Notes under the pieces: generated by a model
The model's database searches: none
The model's input: the letters and a program-made list of their open reading frames with translations, nothing else
Told to the model about the DNA's origin: nothing
Source of the DNA: Odontocerum albicorne
Taxonomy: Eukaryota; Arthropoda; Insecta; Trichoptera; Odontoceridae
Direction: 5' to 3'
Assembly: GCA_949825065.1 (NCBI GenBank)
Contig: OX463859.1
Location: forward strand, 29,963,847-30,027,846
Length of the DNA: 64,000 nucleotides
Translations under genes and position numbers: made by a program
In this document: piece after piece, positions 21,419 to 31,965 of the stretch
Position numbering within the stretch: position 1 is the stretch's first letter
Layout: the number at the start of each line of letters is the position of its first letter

Positions 21419-22805
21419 CTGATATCGTTTTCAACAAGTGCCTTCTAGAAAAAGACATTCCAGAAGATTGGAAATCTGCAACAGTAATACTTCTCCATAA
21501 GAAAGGTGATCAAGAGGATCTTAAGAACAACCATCCAATTAGCATGCTACCTACCCTATACAAAAGTTTTACCAAGATCTTAACTAACCGGCTCTCGAGT
21601 ACTTTTGACACGAACTAACCATGAGAACAAGCTGGATTCAGGAAGGGTTTCAGTACCATGGATCATATTCAGGTGCTGCGGGAAATAATAGAACGATGTG
21701 AGGAATACGAACTCCTTCTGTACCTAGACTACGAAAATACATTTGACTCAGTTAAAAAAGCTGCCATACTAGAAGCTCTAAAGACACAAGGCATTGATAG
21801 AGCATACATTCAGTTGTTCAATAACATCTATAAGGATGCAACAGCAAAAATACATCTCCACAAATCCTCGGAAACCTTCCAAATTGGAAAGGGAGTTCGT
21901 CAAGGAGATACTATTTCCCCAAAATTATTCACAGCTATACTTGAATACATCTTTAATAAACTAGAATGGGACAATAAAGGCCTGGTGATTGATGGAAAAT
22001 ACCTGAGCCATTTGAGATTTGCAGACGATATCGTTATATTCTCACAAAACCCGAATGATCTTCAGCACCAAATGCAAGAATTGGCAGAGGTCAGTAAAGA
22101 AGTTGGTTTAAAGATGAATATTTCAAAAACCAAATACATGATGAACAGCTTTGCTACTCCAAAACCAATACACGTAGATGGAAAGCCGCTAGAACTTGTC
22201 CAGGAATATGTGTATCTGGGCCAACTTATTTCCTTTGTAGGTGGCATATCGGAGGAAATAGCACGAAGAACAAAACTAGCGTGGAGTTCATTTGGACGTT
22301 TGAACAACATCTTTAAAAGTAATCTCCCAATATCCTTGAAGCGAAAGGTCTACAACCAATGTATTCTCCCAGTGCTTGCGTATGGCTGCGAGACATGGAC
22401 GCTCACAGTAAAGAACACACAAAAGCTCCAGACCGCACAAAGGGGCATGGAGAGATGCATGTTGGGATATACTAAAAGAGACCGTAAACGAAACACCTGG
22501 ATTCGCAATATAACAAAGATAGAAGACGTTATAAAGGTGTGCCAAAGAATGAAGTGGCAATGGGCAGGACATGTAGCCAGAATGTCAGATTCCCGATGGA
22601 CATCCGAAATAATCCAATGGTGTCCAAGAGGCATAAAGAGGCCCAGAAGAAGACCGAAGGTATGCTGGATAGATGAAATCAGGAAGCATGGCAGCATCAC
22701 ATGGCATCAACGAGCAAAAAAAACCGAACTATTTGGAGTCAACTTGGGGAGACCTTCATCCAGCAGTGAATCGACCCTGGTTGACAATGATGATGATGAC
22801 ATACA
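20830..22805. mobile_element. RTE-type LINE with inverted 5' segment
   Basis: The 5' part (endonuclease, minus strand, 20830-21418) and the 3' part (reverse transcriptase, plus strand, 21419-22802) of what looks like one RTE-family element meet at about 21418-21425. The 3' end is a gatgatgatgac microsatellite tail, as is common in RTE elements. An inverted 5' end joined to a normal 3' end is the product expected from twin priming during target-primed reverse transcription. The element is inactive. Confidence 0.75.
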
Positions 22806-22827
22806 CATATTGAATTTAAATACATAA
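21419..22827 (+). pseudogene. RTE LINE reverse transcriptase, 5'-broken
   Basis: An upstream part at 21430-21650 reads CLLEKDIPEDWKSATVILLH and NNHPISML, with stops before QAGFRKGFSTMDHIQ. The long open part (21658-22827, 389 codons) contains LLLYLDYENTFDSV (RT motif A), GVRQGDTISPKLF (motif B), LRFADDIVIF (motif C, the YADD-type catalytic Asp pair) and YVYLGQLISFVGG. The C-terminal MKWQWAGHVARMSDSRW and PRRRPKVCWIDEIRKHG blocks follow. The core is surprisingly intact, but stops upstream and the inverted endonuclease mean no functional ORF2. A 3' fragment of the same family lies at 48075-48478 (-). Confidence 0.9.
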
Positions 22828-22914
22828 ACATATTAATACTTAATACTTTTAAACAATGACTTTGTTATTAATACTAAAGCTTTTTTTTTATCCACATACT
22901 AGTTTAAGATATCA

Positions 22915-23300
22915 TTTTGTATTTTTGTCAATAAGTGTAAGTACTTGTATTAACTTGTCATATGTGCATTTTTGTCAATAATTGTAAGTACTTGTATTTA
23001 CTTGTCATAAGTGCATTTTTGTCAATAATTGTAAATACTTGTGTTAACTTGTCATATGTGCATTTTTGTCAATAATTGTAAGTACTTGTATTAACTTGTC
23101 ATATGTGCATTTTTGTCAATAATTGTAAGTACTTGTATTAACTTGTCATATATGCATTTTTGTCAATAATTGTAAGTACTTGTATTAACTTGTCATATGT
23201 GCATTTTTCTCAATAATTGTAAGTACTTGTATTAACTTATCATACGTGCATTTTTGTCAATAATTGTAAGTACTTGTATTAACTTGTCATAAGTGCATGT
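22915..23300. repeat. 47-bp tandem repeat, ~8 copies
   Basis: The unit is approximately catatgtgcatttttgtcaa then taattgtaagtacttgtattaacttgt. It is highly regular and noncoding. Confidence 0.95.
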
Positions 23301-23469
23301 TTTGTATATGAAAGATACCGTTGTAAATTAAATAAATACATATGTTGCTCTCCATCTCTTGCTGTAATAGCATTATTCCTGGTACAGTGTTTAAGTCCAA
23401 ATAACCCTTATTTACGATTTAAGTACATTTTAGTACCCAATAGATTTTGTTTTCGATCGCTACACGCCG

Positions 23470-23900
23470 TTCGATATAAATAAATAAATAAATATTAGGT
23501 TTATTGACAGCAACATAGTATGTACAAGATCACACCTGAGTAACACTACTAAAACACATAAATTGCAGACAATACATCAGACACAGAAGCTATCAAAAGG
23601 TCTGGGCTCATCTAATAGCATCCCCTCGGCCAAAATACACCCCACCAATATAGGGCGAACCCAGCCACGGGGACACCAGATGTTTTTCAGCCCACACCCT
23701 TAAACACGTAGAAACAAGAATATATACAAAAAAATAAACACAGAAAATAAATATAGTAGATGACAAAAAAAGAAAAAAACACATTCAAGAGAGAGTACAC
23801 CAAAAGGTCCGGGCTCATCCCACAAACATTCCCACGGCCGAGATACACCCCACCAATGTAGGGCGAGCCCGACCGCAAGGGCATCAGGGGGCTTAAAAGT
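23470..23900 (-). mobile_element. Retroelement 3' region (local family L-E), two partial copies
   Basis: On the minus strand this matches 51810-51999: gggtgtgggctgaaaaacatctg, ggttcgccctatattggtgg-type and gatgagcccagaccttttga phrases, ending in gtcaataaacctaatattta plus an ATTT tail. A second, diverged partial copy follows at 23785-23895 (ggtccgggctcatccc, gtagggcgagcccgacc). The A/T-rich tail suggests the 3' end of a LINE. No coding region was recognised. From 23901 to 24530 the sequence is AT-rich and unassigned, apart from a short direct repeat agtttcccagacac near 24090-24127. Confidence 0.55.
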
Positions 23901-24533
23901 ATATTTTTAAGTATTACTGAAGTAGAAAAATATATTAAAGTAAGTTCTCGAATGTAAAATAATAGATGTATATTAATTAGGTTGGTTATAATTATTTTTA
24001 CAAGTAACAAAAAGCAATCAAATGTATAACTATTAAATCTGCAATATTTAAAATTATTTTCTTTTTTAAATAAGTTTATCCAGTCGTGTTTGTAGTTTCC
24101 CAGACACATTTGTAGTTTCCCAGACACGTTTGTTTAACATCATCTTTGTAATTGTCAGTGATCCCACTATATTAATACCATCTCTCTCAACTTTTATGGT
24201 GTCAGATATTTTGGAGCAAACGGTCCATTTCCCATGTATAACGGTGGGCACTCATTGTGATGTATATCCTAGAAAAGGCGGCGACTGCAGACCATAAATA
24301 TCCCAACAATTAAACAGACCCGACGGGGAAATGTGACGGAATAAAACCGAAGAATTTCTTCCGAAACAGGGGTTAAGAATCTTGAAGTTGGATAACAGAC
24401 AAACTGGTTTTGAGAAATCTATTGCGACTTTGGTCACCTCGCAATACTCTTGTAATTGTGACTTCTAAATGTTTTGTTGGTGTTGAGATACATATGTATA
24501 TGGTATGCAATATCGCATTTTATCCACGATTCG

Positions 24534-24855
24534 TCGTCTTGGCCGAGGATCTCCTCACCACTACAACGTCAATTTAGTTGGATAGTGAAGCTGTGCCGTG
24601 GAGTTATTTGTTTATTTTTAAGTAAGTGCGCCGTTGCACACCAGCAATCTCACTGGACATACCACTCTACTGGATGCAATAGCAAACCGAAATGAGACAA
24701 TCGGAGCACACTGACATTTTTTTCTCTTTTTAATATTAATAGATGTGACTGAAGTCATAGGTATCCTTATATCTCTGAATACAAAACGGAAAAGATAACA
24801 TAGCACGGGGATCGAACCAACGACCTTCCGCACGAATAGTTGTCAAGTAGCAGCG
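24534..24855 (-). repeat. SINE-A copy
   Basis: Left end ggccgaggatctcctcacca, middle gttgcacaccagcaatctca and a gtgactgaagtcat palindrome variant, then the tRNA-like head at the right with ggatcgaaccaacga and ccttccgcacgaa. Near full length. Confidence 0.75.
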
Positions 24856-24856
24856 T

Positions 24857-25005
24857 TAATAATAATAATAATAATAAAATGACAATATATATCGTATAGC
24901 GCTGTTTAGAGAGCTAGAGTGACCTTGAAAAGAGCTGACTCTTTTCAAGGTCACTCTAGTTCGGGATTCGAACCCATTATTATTGATAGATTAAAAATAT
25001 CGCGT
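24857..25005 (-). repeat. SINE-C copy containing a perfect hairpin
   Basis: It matches SINE-C at both sides (aataataaaatgacaatata with atagcgctgtttagagag on the left; gggattcgaacccattatta and ttgatagattaaaaatat on the right). Between them, 24914-24959 is a perfect 21-bp inverted repeat with a 4-base loop. The two arms repeat the 'agagtgaccttgaaaagag' phrase in opposite directions. The other SINE-C copies have only one orientation here, so this looks like a local inverted duplication. Confidence 0.7.
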
Positions 25006-25217
25006 ATCTCTTTTGTGACCTGTCCATGACCATCACACGAGTCAGGTTCACATCATATATGTCTTGGTTGATATTGTCCTTGCATTGAACGATAACTTCT
25101 TCTATTTCCATGAACATACATTTCCAGTCTAGTTTTCCACAAATTGTGTGCGAATGCCTCCAAAAGTACAATCTTTAAATCTGTTGTTGACTTATTCTCG
25201 AATGTGAAAAGAAATAT

Positions 25218-25350
25218 TATATTGTAATATTACACTTTCGTTGTATACAATTTAACTCAGAGGGCTAATTGCTTCATAGTGATCTCTTCCAGCCTACCAG
25301 AACATTATATTAGAGACCTTAAGTGAAAATCAATCTGGACCAATCAAGTC
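25218..25350 (-). repeat. SINE-B copy, head missing
   Basis: Tail attacactttcgttgtatac, then agggctaattgcttcatagt, tcttccagcctaccagaa, gagaccttaagtgaaaatca. The tRNA-like head is not present. The interval 25351-25587 is unassigned. Confidence 0.65.
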
Positions 25351-25587
25351 TGAGATATTAACATACATATATATGTTATATACACTGCACAATAAAGTGC
25401 GTAACATCTTAATCTTTAGCCTTGTTCATTTTTAGTGCCTAGTTTCCCACATATTCAGCTGGTGCCCTTTATACAATTTATTACGCTTACGCCCGGGCGC
25501 TGCTGTATCTGCCAGATGGGATTTGTTCAACTTTAAAAGTAAATTATAATTAATTACATTTTTGGCTGTGGGTATTCCTGAAGCAGT

Positions 25588-26025
25588 GCACAAAATTTAT
25601 TTACCTTGTGGAAGCAGTCAATCTTCCTATTCTTACTCACAAAATTTCCTTACCTTGTGGAAGCAGTCAATCTTCCTATTCTTACTCACAAAATTTCCTT
25701 ACCTTGTGGAAGCAGTCAATCTTCCTATTCTTACTTACAAAATTTCCTTTCCTTGTGGAAGCAGTCAATCTTCCTATTTTTACTCACAAAACTTCCTTAC
25801 CTTGTGGAAGCAGTCAATAATCTTCCTATTCTTACTCACCAAATTTCCTTACCTTGTGGAAGCAGTCAATCTTCCAATTCTTACTCACCAAATTTCCTTA
25901 CCTTGTGGAAGCAGTCAATCTTCCTATTCTTACTCACAAAACTTCCTTACCTTGTGGAAACACTCAATCTTCCTATTCTTACTCACCAAATTTCCTTACC
26001 TTGTGGAAGCAGTCAATTTTCCTAT
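25588..26025. repeat. 49-bp tandem repeat, ~9 copies
   Basis: The unit is approximately caaaatttccttaccttgtg then gaagcagtcaatcttcctattcttactca, with minor variants. Several frames remain open across it only because of the repeat. No gene is supported. Confidence 0.95.
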
Positions 26026-26044
26026 TTTACTCTCAACTTTTTTA

Positions 26045-26138
26045 ATTTGTCAATAATGGGGGATTCGATTACCAAGTTGAAGGGCCCTTGAGGACTCGAA
26101 ATGGCGCTATGTAAATTGTCATTTATATTTTTATTACT
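26045..26138 (+). repeat. SINE-C fragment
   Basis: Starts tttgtcaataatgggggatt, a B-box-like gattcgattacc, then agggcccttgaggac, and ends aatggcgctatgtaaattg. It is 5'-truncated and directly followed by a SINE-A head. Confidence 0.65.
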
Positions 26139-26140
26139 TT

Positions 26141-26500
26141 GCACATGGCTGCGCGGTAACGTACTTGAATTTCGTGCGGAAGGTCATTGGTTCGAGCCCC
26201 ATGCTATGCTACTCCCCTCGAATGACACAGGCATTTTTTCCGCCTAGTATTCGGGGTTATAAGAATACCTATGACTACGTATTTATTATTTCAAAAAGAA
26301 AAGAAAAATAAACATGCCGATGTGCTCTGATCGTCTCATTTCGGTGTGCCATCAGATCCAGTACAACGATGTAGCCGGTGAGTTTGCTGGTGAGCAACGC
26401 CTCACTCAATTAAAAAAGAAAACTCCACGCCACAGCTTCGTTTTCCATCTGAATTGACATTGGAATGGAGGGTGGATTCTCGTCAACGAGACCCACCAAG
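26141..26500 (+). repeat. SINE-A copy, near full-length, plus orientation
   Basis: The tRNA-like head at the left has catggctgcgcggtaacgta, ttcgtgcggaaggtcattgg and ttcgagcccc. The body has tatgactacgtat, gtgtgccatcagatccagta and gatgtagccggtgagtttgc. The right end is cattggaatggagggtgg then tcgtcaacgaga. This copy makes the family's orientation clear. Confidence 0.75.
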
Positions 26501-27529
26501 GACGACTTTGCACACAATACCAACAAAGTCTAGCGTCTCTCAATTTCAGTGAGATTATAGACTTCAGGATTCCTCTGACATACTCATTCCTTATTTTATT
26601 GTTCTTGCTTGCTAAAATATGTTTTACTTACCTCACATTTTTTACACCTCTTGACCCCTTCGCATTCCATTTGAACTAAAGGTTTAGTAGCCCTGCCTAA
26701 ATAGATCAAGACCACGCCGCCCTCTGTTACTCATCAATGGATGCGTGTGGCTTTTGAACAAAACCGCCTCATTCATTAAAATTTTACACATTCATTATGA
26801 CAAAAAATATTTTTTTCATGTATTTCTTATGATAATTATAACACATATTTAATACGTAAAAATTAATGTGGAGTTACACTTCCGTGGGAGGTAAACCACC
26901 AATCACGTTGTGGAAAAAATATATTATCCAAAATGGAATGAATTAATGTCTTTACTCGTAACGATAAAAAAGGCGCAATATATGATAAAGTGGGGGGGCT
27001 CGGTATTTGATCAAACCCACATACCCCGTGTTGAAAAACAGACGTCTTACAAACAAGGTCACTAAGGTTTTCTTAATTGAGTTATTTGTAGTGCAAATAT
27101 CTAAAAGCCTCAATTAACCGGAAATGTTATAAGAATACAGGTGGCATTCTCGTAGATACGTACAGTTGAGTAAAAACTTAACTTTTTTTTCACTATCTCC
27201 CGGTAAAAATACCTTTCCGCTATAGACAGTAGACATTCTGCCGCCAATTTTCTAGAGCGGATGCTCATTAGTTCGCATAATTCTTCTTCACACATCTTCC
27301 TAATTATCTCTGGTTTGCCTTCCCTTCCCTACACACTTCAATGGCGGTAAGATATCTTTCAATAAACCAAGGGGAAGGATGAACTTAACGCCTATTAAAT
27401 TGTCATATTAACGGCCCCTTTGATCAAATATTGCCCATAATTTGTGTACAAATTTCCTGTATAAAAAAGCGTGCTTATTGAATTTCAGACTCGTTAGATC
27501 TAAGTCTAGTTTTAAACTGCAATACTAAG
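26501..27529. other. Mostly unassigned region with a tRNA-like head at 26990-27070
   Basis: 26501-26985 looks unique. 26990-27070 on the minus strand shows ttgtttgtaagacgtctg and a B-box-like gggtttgatcaaat, a decayed SINE head. 27071-27529 is unassigned. A 61-codon minus frame at 27110-27295 has no recognised domain. Confidence 0.4.
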
Positions 27530-28015
27530 ACACAATGAGATACAGGCAAAAGCCTAGTTTACTCGGGATACTACAAATGAAAGGCAATTAACCCAGATCC
27601 ATTAAAATGACACCGATATCTCTATATGAGAGAGTTCGGTGTATATCCATGGCTTTATCCTACTCAGTTTCTGCTGGGCATGCTCGGGTATAACTCATTG
27701 AGCGTAAGAAGAGATCTGCGTCTCCTGGTATACGTTGTCAAACTCGTTCGAGGAGTTGTGAGCTGTCCAGCATTACTACAAAGATTAGCGTTAAATTTTC
27801 CTAACAATTACACTAGACTGCACCGGCAAGAACTGTTCTCAATAACATACGCAAGAACGGGTCTTCCAGCCGCTATGCCTGTTGGAAGGGCCTTAACTCT
27901 TCTGAACGGGACTGCTCCGGATATTGACATATTCCATATCACATTACCAAAAGCAAAAGTAAATTTTCTTCTAAGATTGAGCGCGTTAGAAAGCACTCAT
28001 CAACGTACTTAAGTG
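27530..28015 (+). pseudogene. LINE RT C-terminal remnant (R1/Jockey-type)
   Basis: After broken frames, the readable part includes LGMLGYNSLSVRRDLRLLVY, VVKLVRGVVSCPALLQRL, NNYTRLHRQELF and GRALTLLN. It ends with stop at 28012-28014. The pattern 'L..RR....L..VYKLV.G..DCP.LL' followed by 'R..LF' and 'P..R...L.N' is typical of the C-terminus of Jockey/R1-type LINE ORF2. Catalytic RT motifs are not present. It is related in layout to J2 but not obviously the same family. Confidence 0.7.
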
Positions 28016-28312
28016 ACTGAATATATGTGTATCATATGTTTGTGTATACTCGTATGTATGCGTATACATTATTTTTTTATTTTATATAATTTTTTTCTAT
28101 GTCATTTTTCTTCTTTTTAATATGTCTGGTATTTTTCAAAGTAATTGGGCTAAGCCTGTTTTGAAAAAATAAATGTATGTCCAAATTAAATTACCTGTTG
28201 TTTTTTCGCAAATTATATATATTTCTTGTCATGTGTAATAATAAATAAATAATAAATAAACAATCATAAAAAAACATGTGAATAAATAAATATGAATTCA
28301 AACACAATATTG
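28016..28312. other. AT-rich spacer
   Basis: Low-complexity A/T sequence with tgtatgcgtatac-like simple repeats and aataaataataaataaa. It holds no gene. Confidence 0.5.
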
Positions 28313-28425
28313 TTGACAGATTAAAAATATTACAAATAAAAACGTTGCGTGACAGGATAAGAAAGTAGTGACTGCGGCCGTCAGGTACTTCTCTGCATGT
28401 GCATATCTTCAGAAAAACATATTTA
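28313..28425 (-). repeat. SINE-C fragment (5' half)
   Basis: On the minus strand it carries the 5' part of SINE-C (gaagtacctgacggccgcag and cactactttcttatcc correspond to the 16145-16180 phrase) and a gttgacagattaaaaatatt junction. The 3' half with gcgctatataaatt is missing. Confidence 0.55.
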
Positions 28426-28526
28426 TTAAGTAGATCTTCCAATATATGATAGTAACACATTCTGCTTTAGGTGAAGTGTGGTGTGTAGTGTAGTGCGGTG
28501 TAGTGTGTAGTGTTCATATATAATCA

Positions 28527-28875
28527 CTAGTTGCAACCCGTGAAATATTCACGGAAGTAAAACAAATTCTACATTTTTGAAATACCGAATGGAGCAAGAT
28601 CAGCTTAAAGTGTTTTGGGTTCATTAATGTTTAAAGTTTAAAATAAAAAAAGGTAATCTTGATCGATGACTTATTTAATTCTCAAAAATCTCTTTATACA
28701 CGATGTGATGTTTTGTGTATAAACATTACTGTTGTTCAATTTAAATCGTGGATAAAGTTTTCCTTGAAGACTTGTTTCAGATATATTGACTTTAATGTTT
28801 TCGCGTTTCCGACATCTTTAAAAAGCCACATATAATTGTCTGCATTAAAAAAAGAGCATAAGATAAATAAACACA
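28527..28875 (-). mobile_element. Helitron 3' end with helicase C-terminal remnant
   Basis: On the minus strand the element ends in a 7-bp-stem hairpin (CCGTGAATATTTCACGG, 28538-28554), seven bases, then CTAG (28527-28530) followed by T, matching the Helitron 3' rule (hairpin then CTRR, inserted before T). Upstream, at about 28660-28860, a broken frame reads QLYVAF, stop, RCRKRENIKV. This matches the GQLYVALSR motif of Pif1-like Helitron helicases, and the frame terminates in VYKEIFEN and a stop. It is heavily truncated, and the Rep domain is absent. Confidence 0.65.
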
Positions 28876-29272
28876 AGTAATTATAAGGTTCAATATAATA
28901 GGAATTAAATGAATTATTTAATTAATTACAATTCAAAATAAATTGGCATCGTCCCCTTTTACACCGGTTCGTTCAGTATAATTTCAATCTGTTTCGAAGT
29001 AGTAAACACAAGTAATTATAAGGTTCAATATAATAGGAAATAAATGAAATATTTAATGAATTACAATTCAAAATAAATTGGCATCGTCCCCTTTTACACC
29101 GGTTCGTTCAGTATAATTTCAATATGTTTCGAAGTATTAAACAAAAGTAATCATAAGGTTCAATATAATAGAAAATAAATGAAATATTTAATGAATTACA
29201 ATTCAAAATAAATTGGAATCGTCCCCTTTTACACCGGTTCGTTCAGTATAATTTCAATCTGTTTCGAAGTAT
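28868..29272. repeat. 135-bp tandem repeat, 3 copies
   Basis: The phrase aaacacaagtaattataagg recurs at 28869, 29004 and 29139, each followed by ttggcatcgtccccttttac and accggttcgttcagtataat. It directly flanks the Helitron remnant. Confidence 0.9.
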
Positions 29273-29484
29273 TCCTCTTTCGCTGCGACAACCGTACGGG
29301 TTTAGGCCTATTTATATTTTGATATATTTTGATAAAATCTCCCAAAAATGGGTTTCTTCAAGTGCTTATTAAAGCTAAAAGTTTTTTTTTTGTCCCGCTC
29401 AAGTGTGTCGCCACCGGAGGTGGCCCTTTGGTCAGTTCCTTCTTAGTCAAAGTGTGACGTCACGCTCATAAAAAAATAAAGAAG

Positions 29485-29590
29485 ATTCGATCTTTTGAGT
29501 AGACCACACTGGATGGGGACTTATTCTGATCCCCATAACAAGGTGGATGAAGGTGGGATCGAACTGAACTGGGATGTTTCTGAAAGCCAC
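29485..29590. repeat. SINE-D fragment
   Basis: gagtagaccacactggatgg, then cttattctgatccccataac, aaggtgg and gaaggtgggatcgaactgaa, a diverged version of the 17140 copy including its hairpin-forming arms. Confidence 0.5.
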
Positions 29591-29616
29591 ACGCCACCAA
29601 TATATCTAACACTCGT

Positions 29617-29865
29617 GGTTGCTGGGCCTCGTAGTCGAGGATCCCCTCGCCATTCCAGCGTAAGTCCAGTTAGAAAGCGAAGCTATGCCATGGAGTTTTT
29701 TTAAGTGAGTGATCCGTTGCACACTAGCAAAATCACTGGCCATACCGCTATATTGGATCCGATGGTGCACCAAAAATGAGACGATCGGAGCACACCGGCA
29801 AGTTTAAGTTTTTTTAAAGAATAAATATGACCGAAGTCATAGATCCAGCAGGGAAAAGACGTGAT
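29617..29865 (-). repeat. SINE-A copy, head truncated
   Basis: Left end ttgctgggcctcgtagtcga, middle gttgcacactagcaaaatca, and the atgaccgaagtcat palindrome at 29826-29839. The tRNA-like head is missing beyond about 29865. Confidence 0.75.
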
Positions 29866-29919
29866 GGCATGTATGTTACATGTGAGAAAACCACTGCATC
29901 ATCATAAAAGTTGTCTTAG

Positions 29920-30115
29920 ATTCGTCTTTAATCTGAGAAAGTATGACCATATCATTTCATAAAAGAACTTAATTGGTTGAAAATGAGAAATAGATGCACA
30001 GTTTAAGTATTATTACTGCCTTGTTATATCCTTAACTATCCCCCCCCCCTACAGCATTTCTTTGATAAAGGGTTGTCGCTACACTCAGTTGTTGATATGA
30101 TCAATGGTGATAGAA
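29920..30115 (+). mobile_element. J1 LINE internal fragment
   Basis: Degenerate copy of 30950-31135: ctgagaaagtatgaccatat, aattggttgaaaatgagaaa and ccttaactatcccccccccc. The C9-10 tract replaces ctgtcccgcccctt of the better copy. Confidence 0.65.
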
Positions 30116-30194
30116 AAGTAGAAATGGAAAAGTAAATATAATATATGGGTGAACAATGAAAGATTAGAGCGAGTTAAAGATTTCTGCTATTAAG

Positions 30195-30560
30195 GTAGTA
30201 TTTACTCAAATAAGAGATACGAAGGATATCAAACGGCGTGTGGTGATAGGAAACAGGGTCAATGGGACACTTAACCATATACACTTAAACCGATAGCATC
30301 AAAGTATTTTAAGATGATGGTCCTCCACAGTATTTTTGCACCATCTTCGATGTATAGTATGAAAGGGAATGTTGAACGTAGAAAAATACTGAAAAGAGCC
30401 GAATCAACACTGTAGAAATGCGTGTATTGAGAAGAATGTATGAAAGAATAAGAAATGAATGGATTAGGGATGAATGTGAACTGATGCTAATGTGTTAAGT
30501 AAGATGAAGAAAAGCATGGTGAAATGGTGTGACACGTGGAGAGAATGAATGAAAAAAACT
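30195..30560 (+). mobile_element. L-A LINE remnant
   Basis: Contains gatatcaaacggcgtgtggt (as at 4750), tagaaaaatactgaaaagag, gccgaatcaacactgtagaa and cgtgtattgagaagaatgta. gaatggattagggatgaatg and 'gtgaaatggtgtgacacgtg' follow. The translation corresponds to the NAVEMRVLRRMYG and RWCEHVERM-like C-terminal blocks. Inactive. Confidence 0.65.
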
Positions 30561-30800
30561 AACAAAACATGTAGTGGAAATGTGAGTTAAATAAAATATG
30601 AATGAAAAAAACTAACAAAACATGCAGTGGAAATGTGAGTAAAATAAAATATGAATGAAAAACTAAAAAAACATGCAGTGGAAATGTGAGTAAAATAAAA
30701 TATGAATGAAAAAAACTAACAAAACAAGCAGTGGAAATGTGAGTAAAATAAAATATGAATGAAAAAACTAACAAAACATACAGTAGAAATGTGAGTAAAA
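30545..30800. repeat. 53-bp tandem repeat, ~5 copies
   Basis: The unit is approximately atgaatgaaaaaaactaaca then aaacatgcagtggaaatgtgagtaaaataaaat. It begins inside the L-A LINE sequence (after 'RMN'-type codons), so it arose by amplification of a LINE segment. The open minus frame of 71 codons is an artefact. Confidence 0.9.
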
Positions 30801-30804
30801 TATG

Positions 30805-31608
30805 ATTCGATCAAGTGGAAGATTTTACTCGTACAATCTCTGCTCTTTCCTGTTCTGGACTATGCGGACGTCTGTTATTTGGATGTTACAGAGGAACAGC
30901 TGGACAAATTACAGCGTCTTCAAAATGTTTTTCTAAGATTTATTTTCAACCTACAAAAGTACGATCATATAACTTCATACCAGAAGGCATTGAACTGGTT
31001 GAATGTTAGAAATAGACGCCAAATTCACATACTGTCTCTATTGTATAATATCCTTAACTGTCCCGCCCCTTCTTATCTCGCCGAAAATTTTCAGCGTCTT
31101 TCCAATCATGGATTAGCGCTACGCTCAAACAGAGATTGTTTATAGGCCTTTCCAGTTCACCGCTCTTCTTTACGTCCTTTTACATCGTTCTTTACTGTCC
31201 ATTCAGTGAGACTCTGGAATTAGTTACAAACCAATATTAGACTCGCTCCGTCCTTGGCATGCTTTAAGAAGTGACTGAAAAAAACTCTTAATTTCTATTC
31301 AGTAAAATAACGTGTTTCATTCCTGATTTTTCTTTTCCTTTCCTCTCCACCATCCCTTCCTTTTCTTTTGATTGATGATATCTCATTTTATATGAAAAAT
31401 TATGTTCAAGTTATTGTCCGTCTTTGTGGGGTTCGTGGGTTCACGTATGTGTTTATGGATTTTGTGGGGATGGATAGTCATTTGAATTATTTATGTGACC
31501 ATGTAACTTGCTTCATTTACTGTTGTCTAATTGACTTGAAGAGATTGCTGCCTAGCAATAAGCCTGGCAGATTGTATTTGCAATAAAAGTGTTAAATAAA
31601 TAAAGATA
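30805..31608 (+). mobile_element. J1 LINE 3' part: Jockey/CR1-type RT C-terminus plus 3' UTR
   Basis: A frame with one early shift reads FPVLDYADVCYLDVTEEQLD, KLQRLQNVFLRFIFNLQKYD and HITSYQKALNWLNVRNRRQ. It continues NILNCPAPSYLAENF and ends near 31143. The 'LDYA..VY.D....E..KLQR.QN...RFI' pattern is the standard region after the RT fingers/palm in Jockey/CR1-type ORF2 proteins. The 3' UTR (31145-31580) ends with gaagagattgctgcctagca, ataagcctggcagattgtat and an aataaataaa tail. It is a 5'-truncated copy without catalytic RT motifs. Confidence 0.8.
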
Positions 31609-31629
31609 TTTTGAAAGAAGCTTAAGACA

Positions 31630-31965
31630 GCAGTGCTATAAATCGTAGAACTTGTATAAGAAGGTTTATGAATGTGATATGGCGACATATCTTGGTCGAA
31701 GCAAATAAGTCTAGTGTCCTGTCCTCTCTGCATACCTTAGCAGAGAGTTGGTTGATTGGTGCAAGGTGTACTTCGAAGACGTAGACCGAGGAAAACGTGG
31801 CTGAATCAAATGGACAACATTTTGAAAGAAGGTTAAGTGAAAAATATAAATAAAAGGAGATTGTGCATGACGAGACGTATGAATGTGGAGGATGTGAAAA
31901 TTGTATGCATGGATAGAAATGTTTGGAGATCTGTTATCTCTGCGTAACGCGCAACGAACACGGCC
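31630..31965 (+). mobile_element. L-A LINE 3' fragments, two in tandem
   Basis: Two consecutive pieces end with the L-A terminal phrases: 'tctagtgtcctgtcctctct' near 31710, and 'tttggagatctgttatctct' near 31925. Between them lies gaagacgtagaccgaggaaa (the GRPRK block) and ctgaatcaaatggacaac (the LNQMD equivalent of WLNQV). Confidence 0.6.

Noticed and set aside
22062..22700. Minus-strand frames of 82-116 codons over the RT gene
   Set aside because: Shadows of the RTE reverse transcriptase on the plus strand.
25562..26091. Open frames of 161-164 codons
   Set aside because: They lie within the 49-bp tandem repeat, where frame openness comes from the repeat; no start context, domain or codon bias supports coding.
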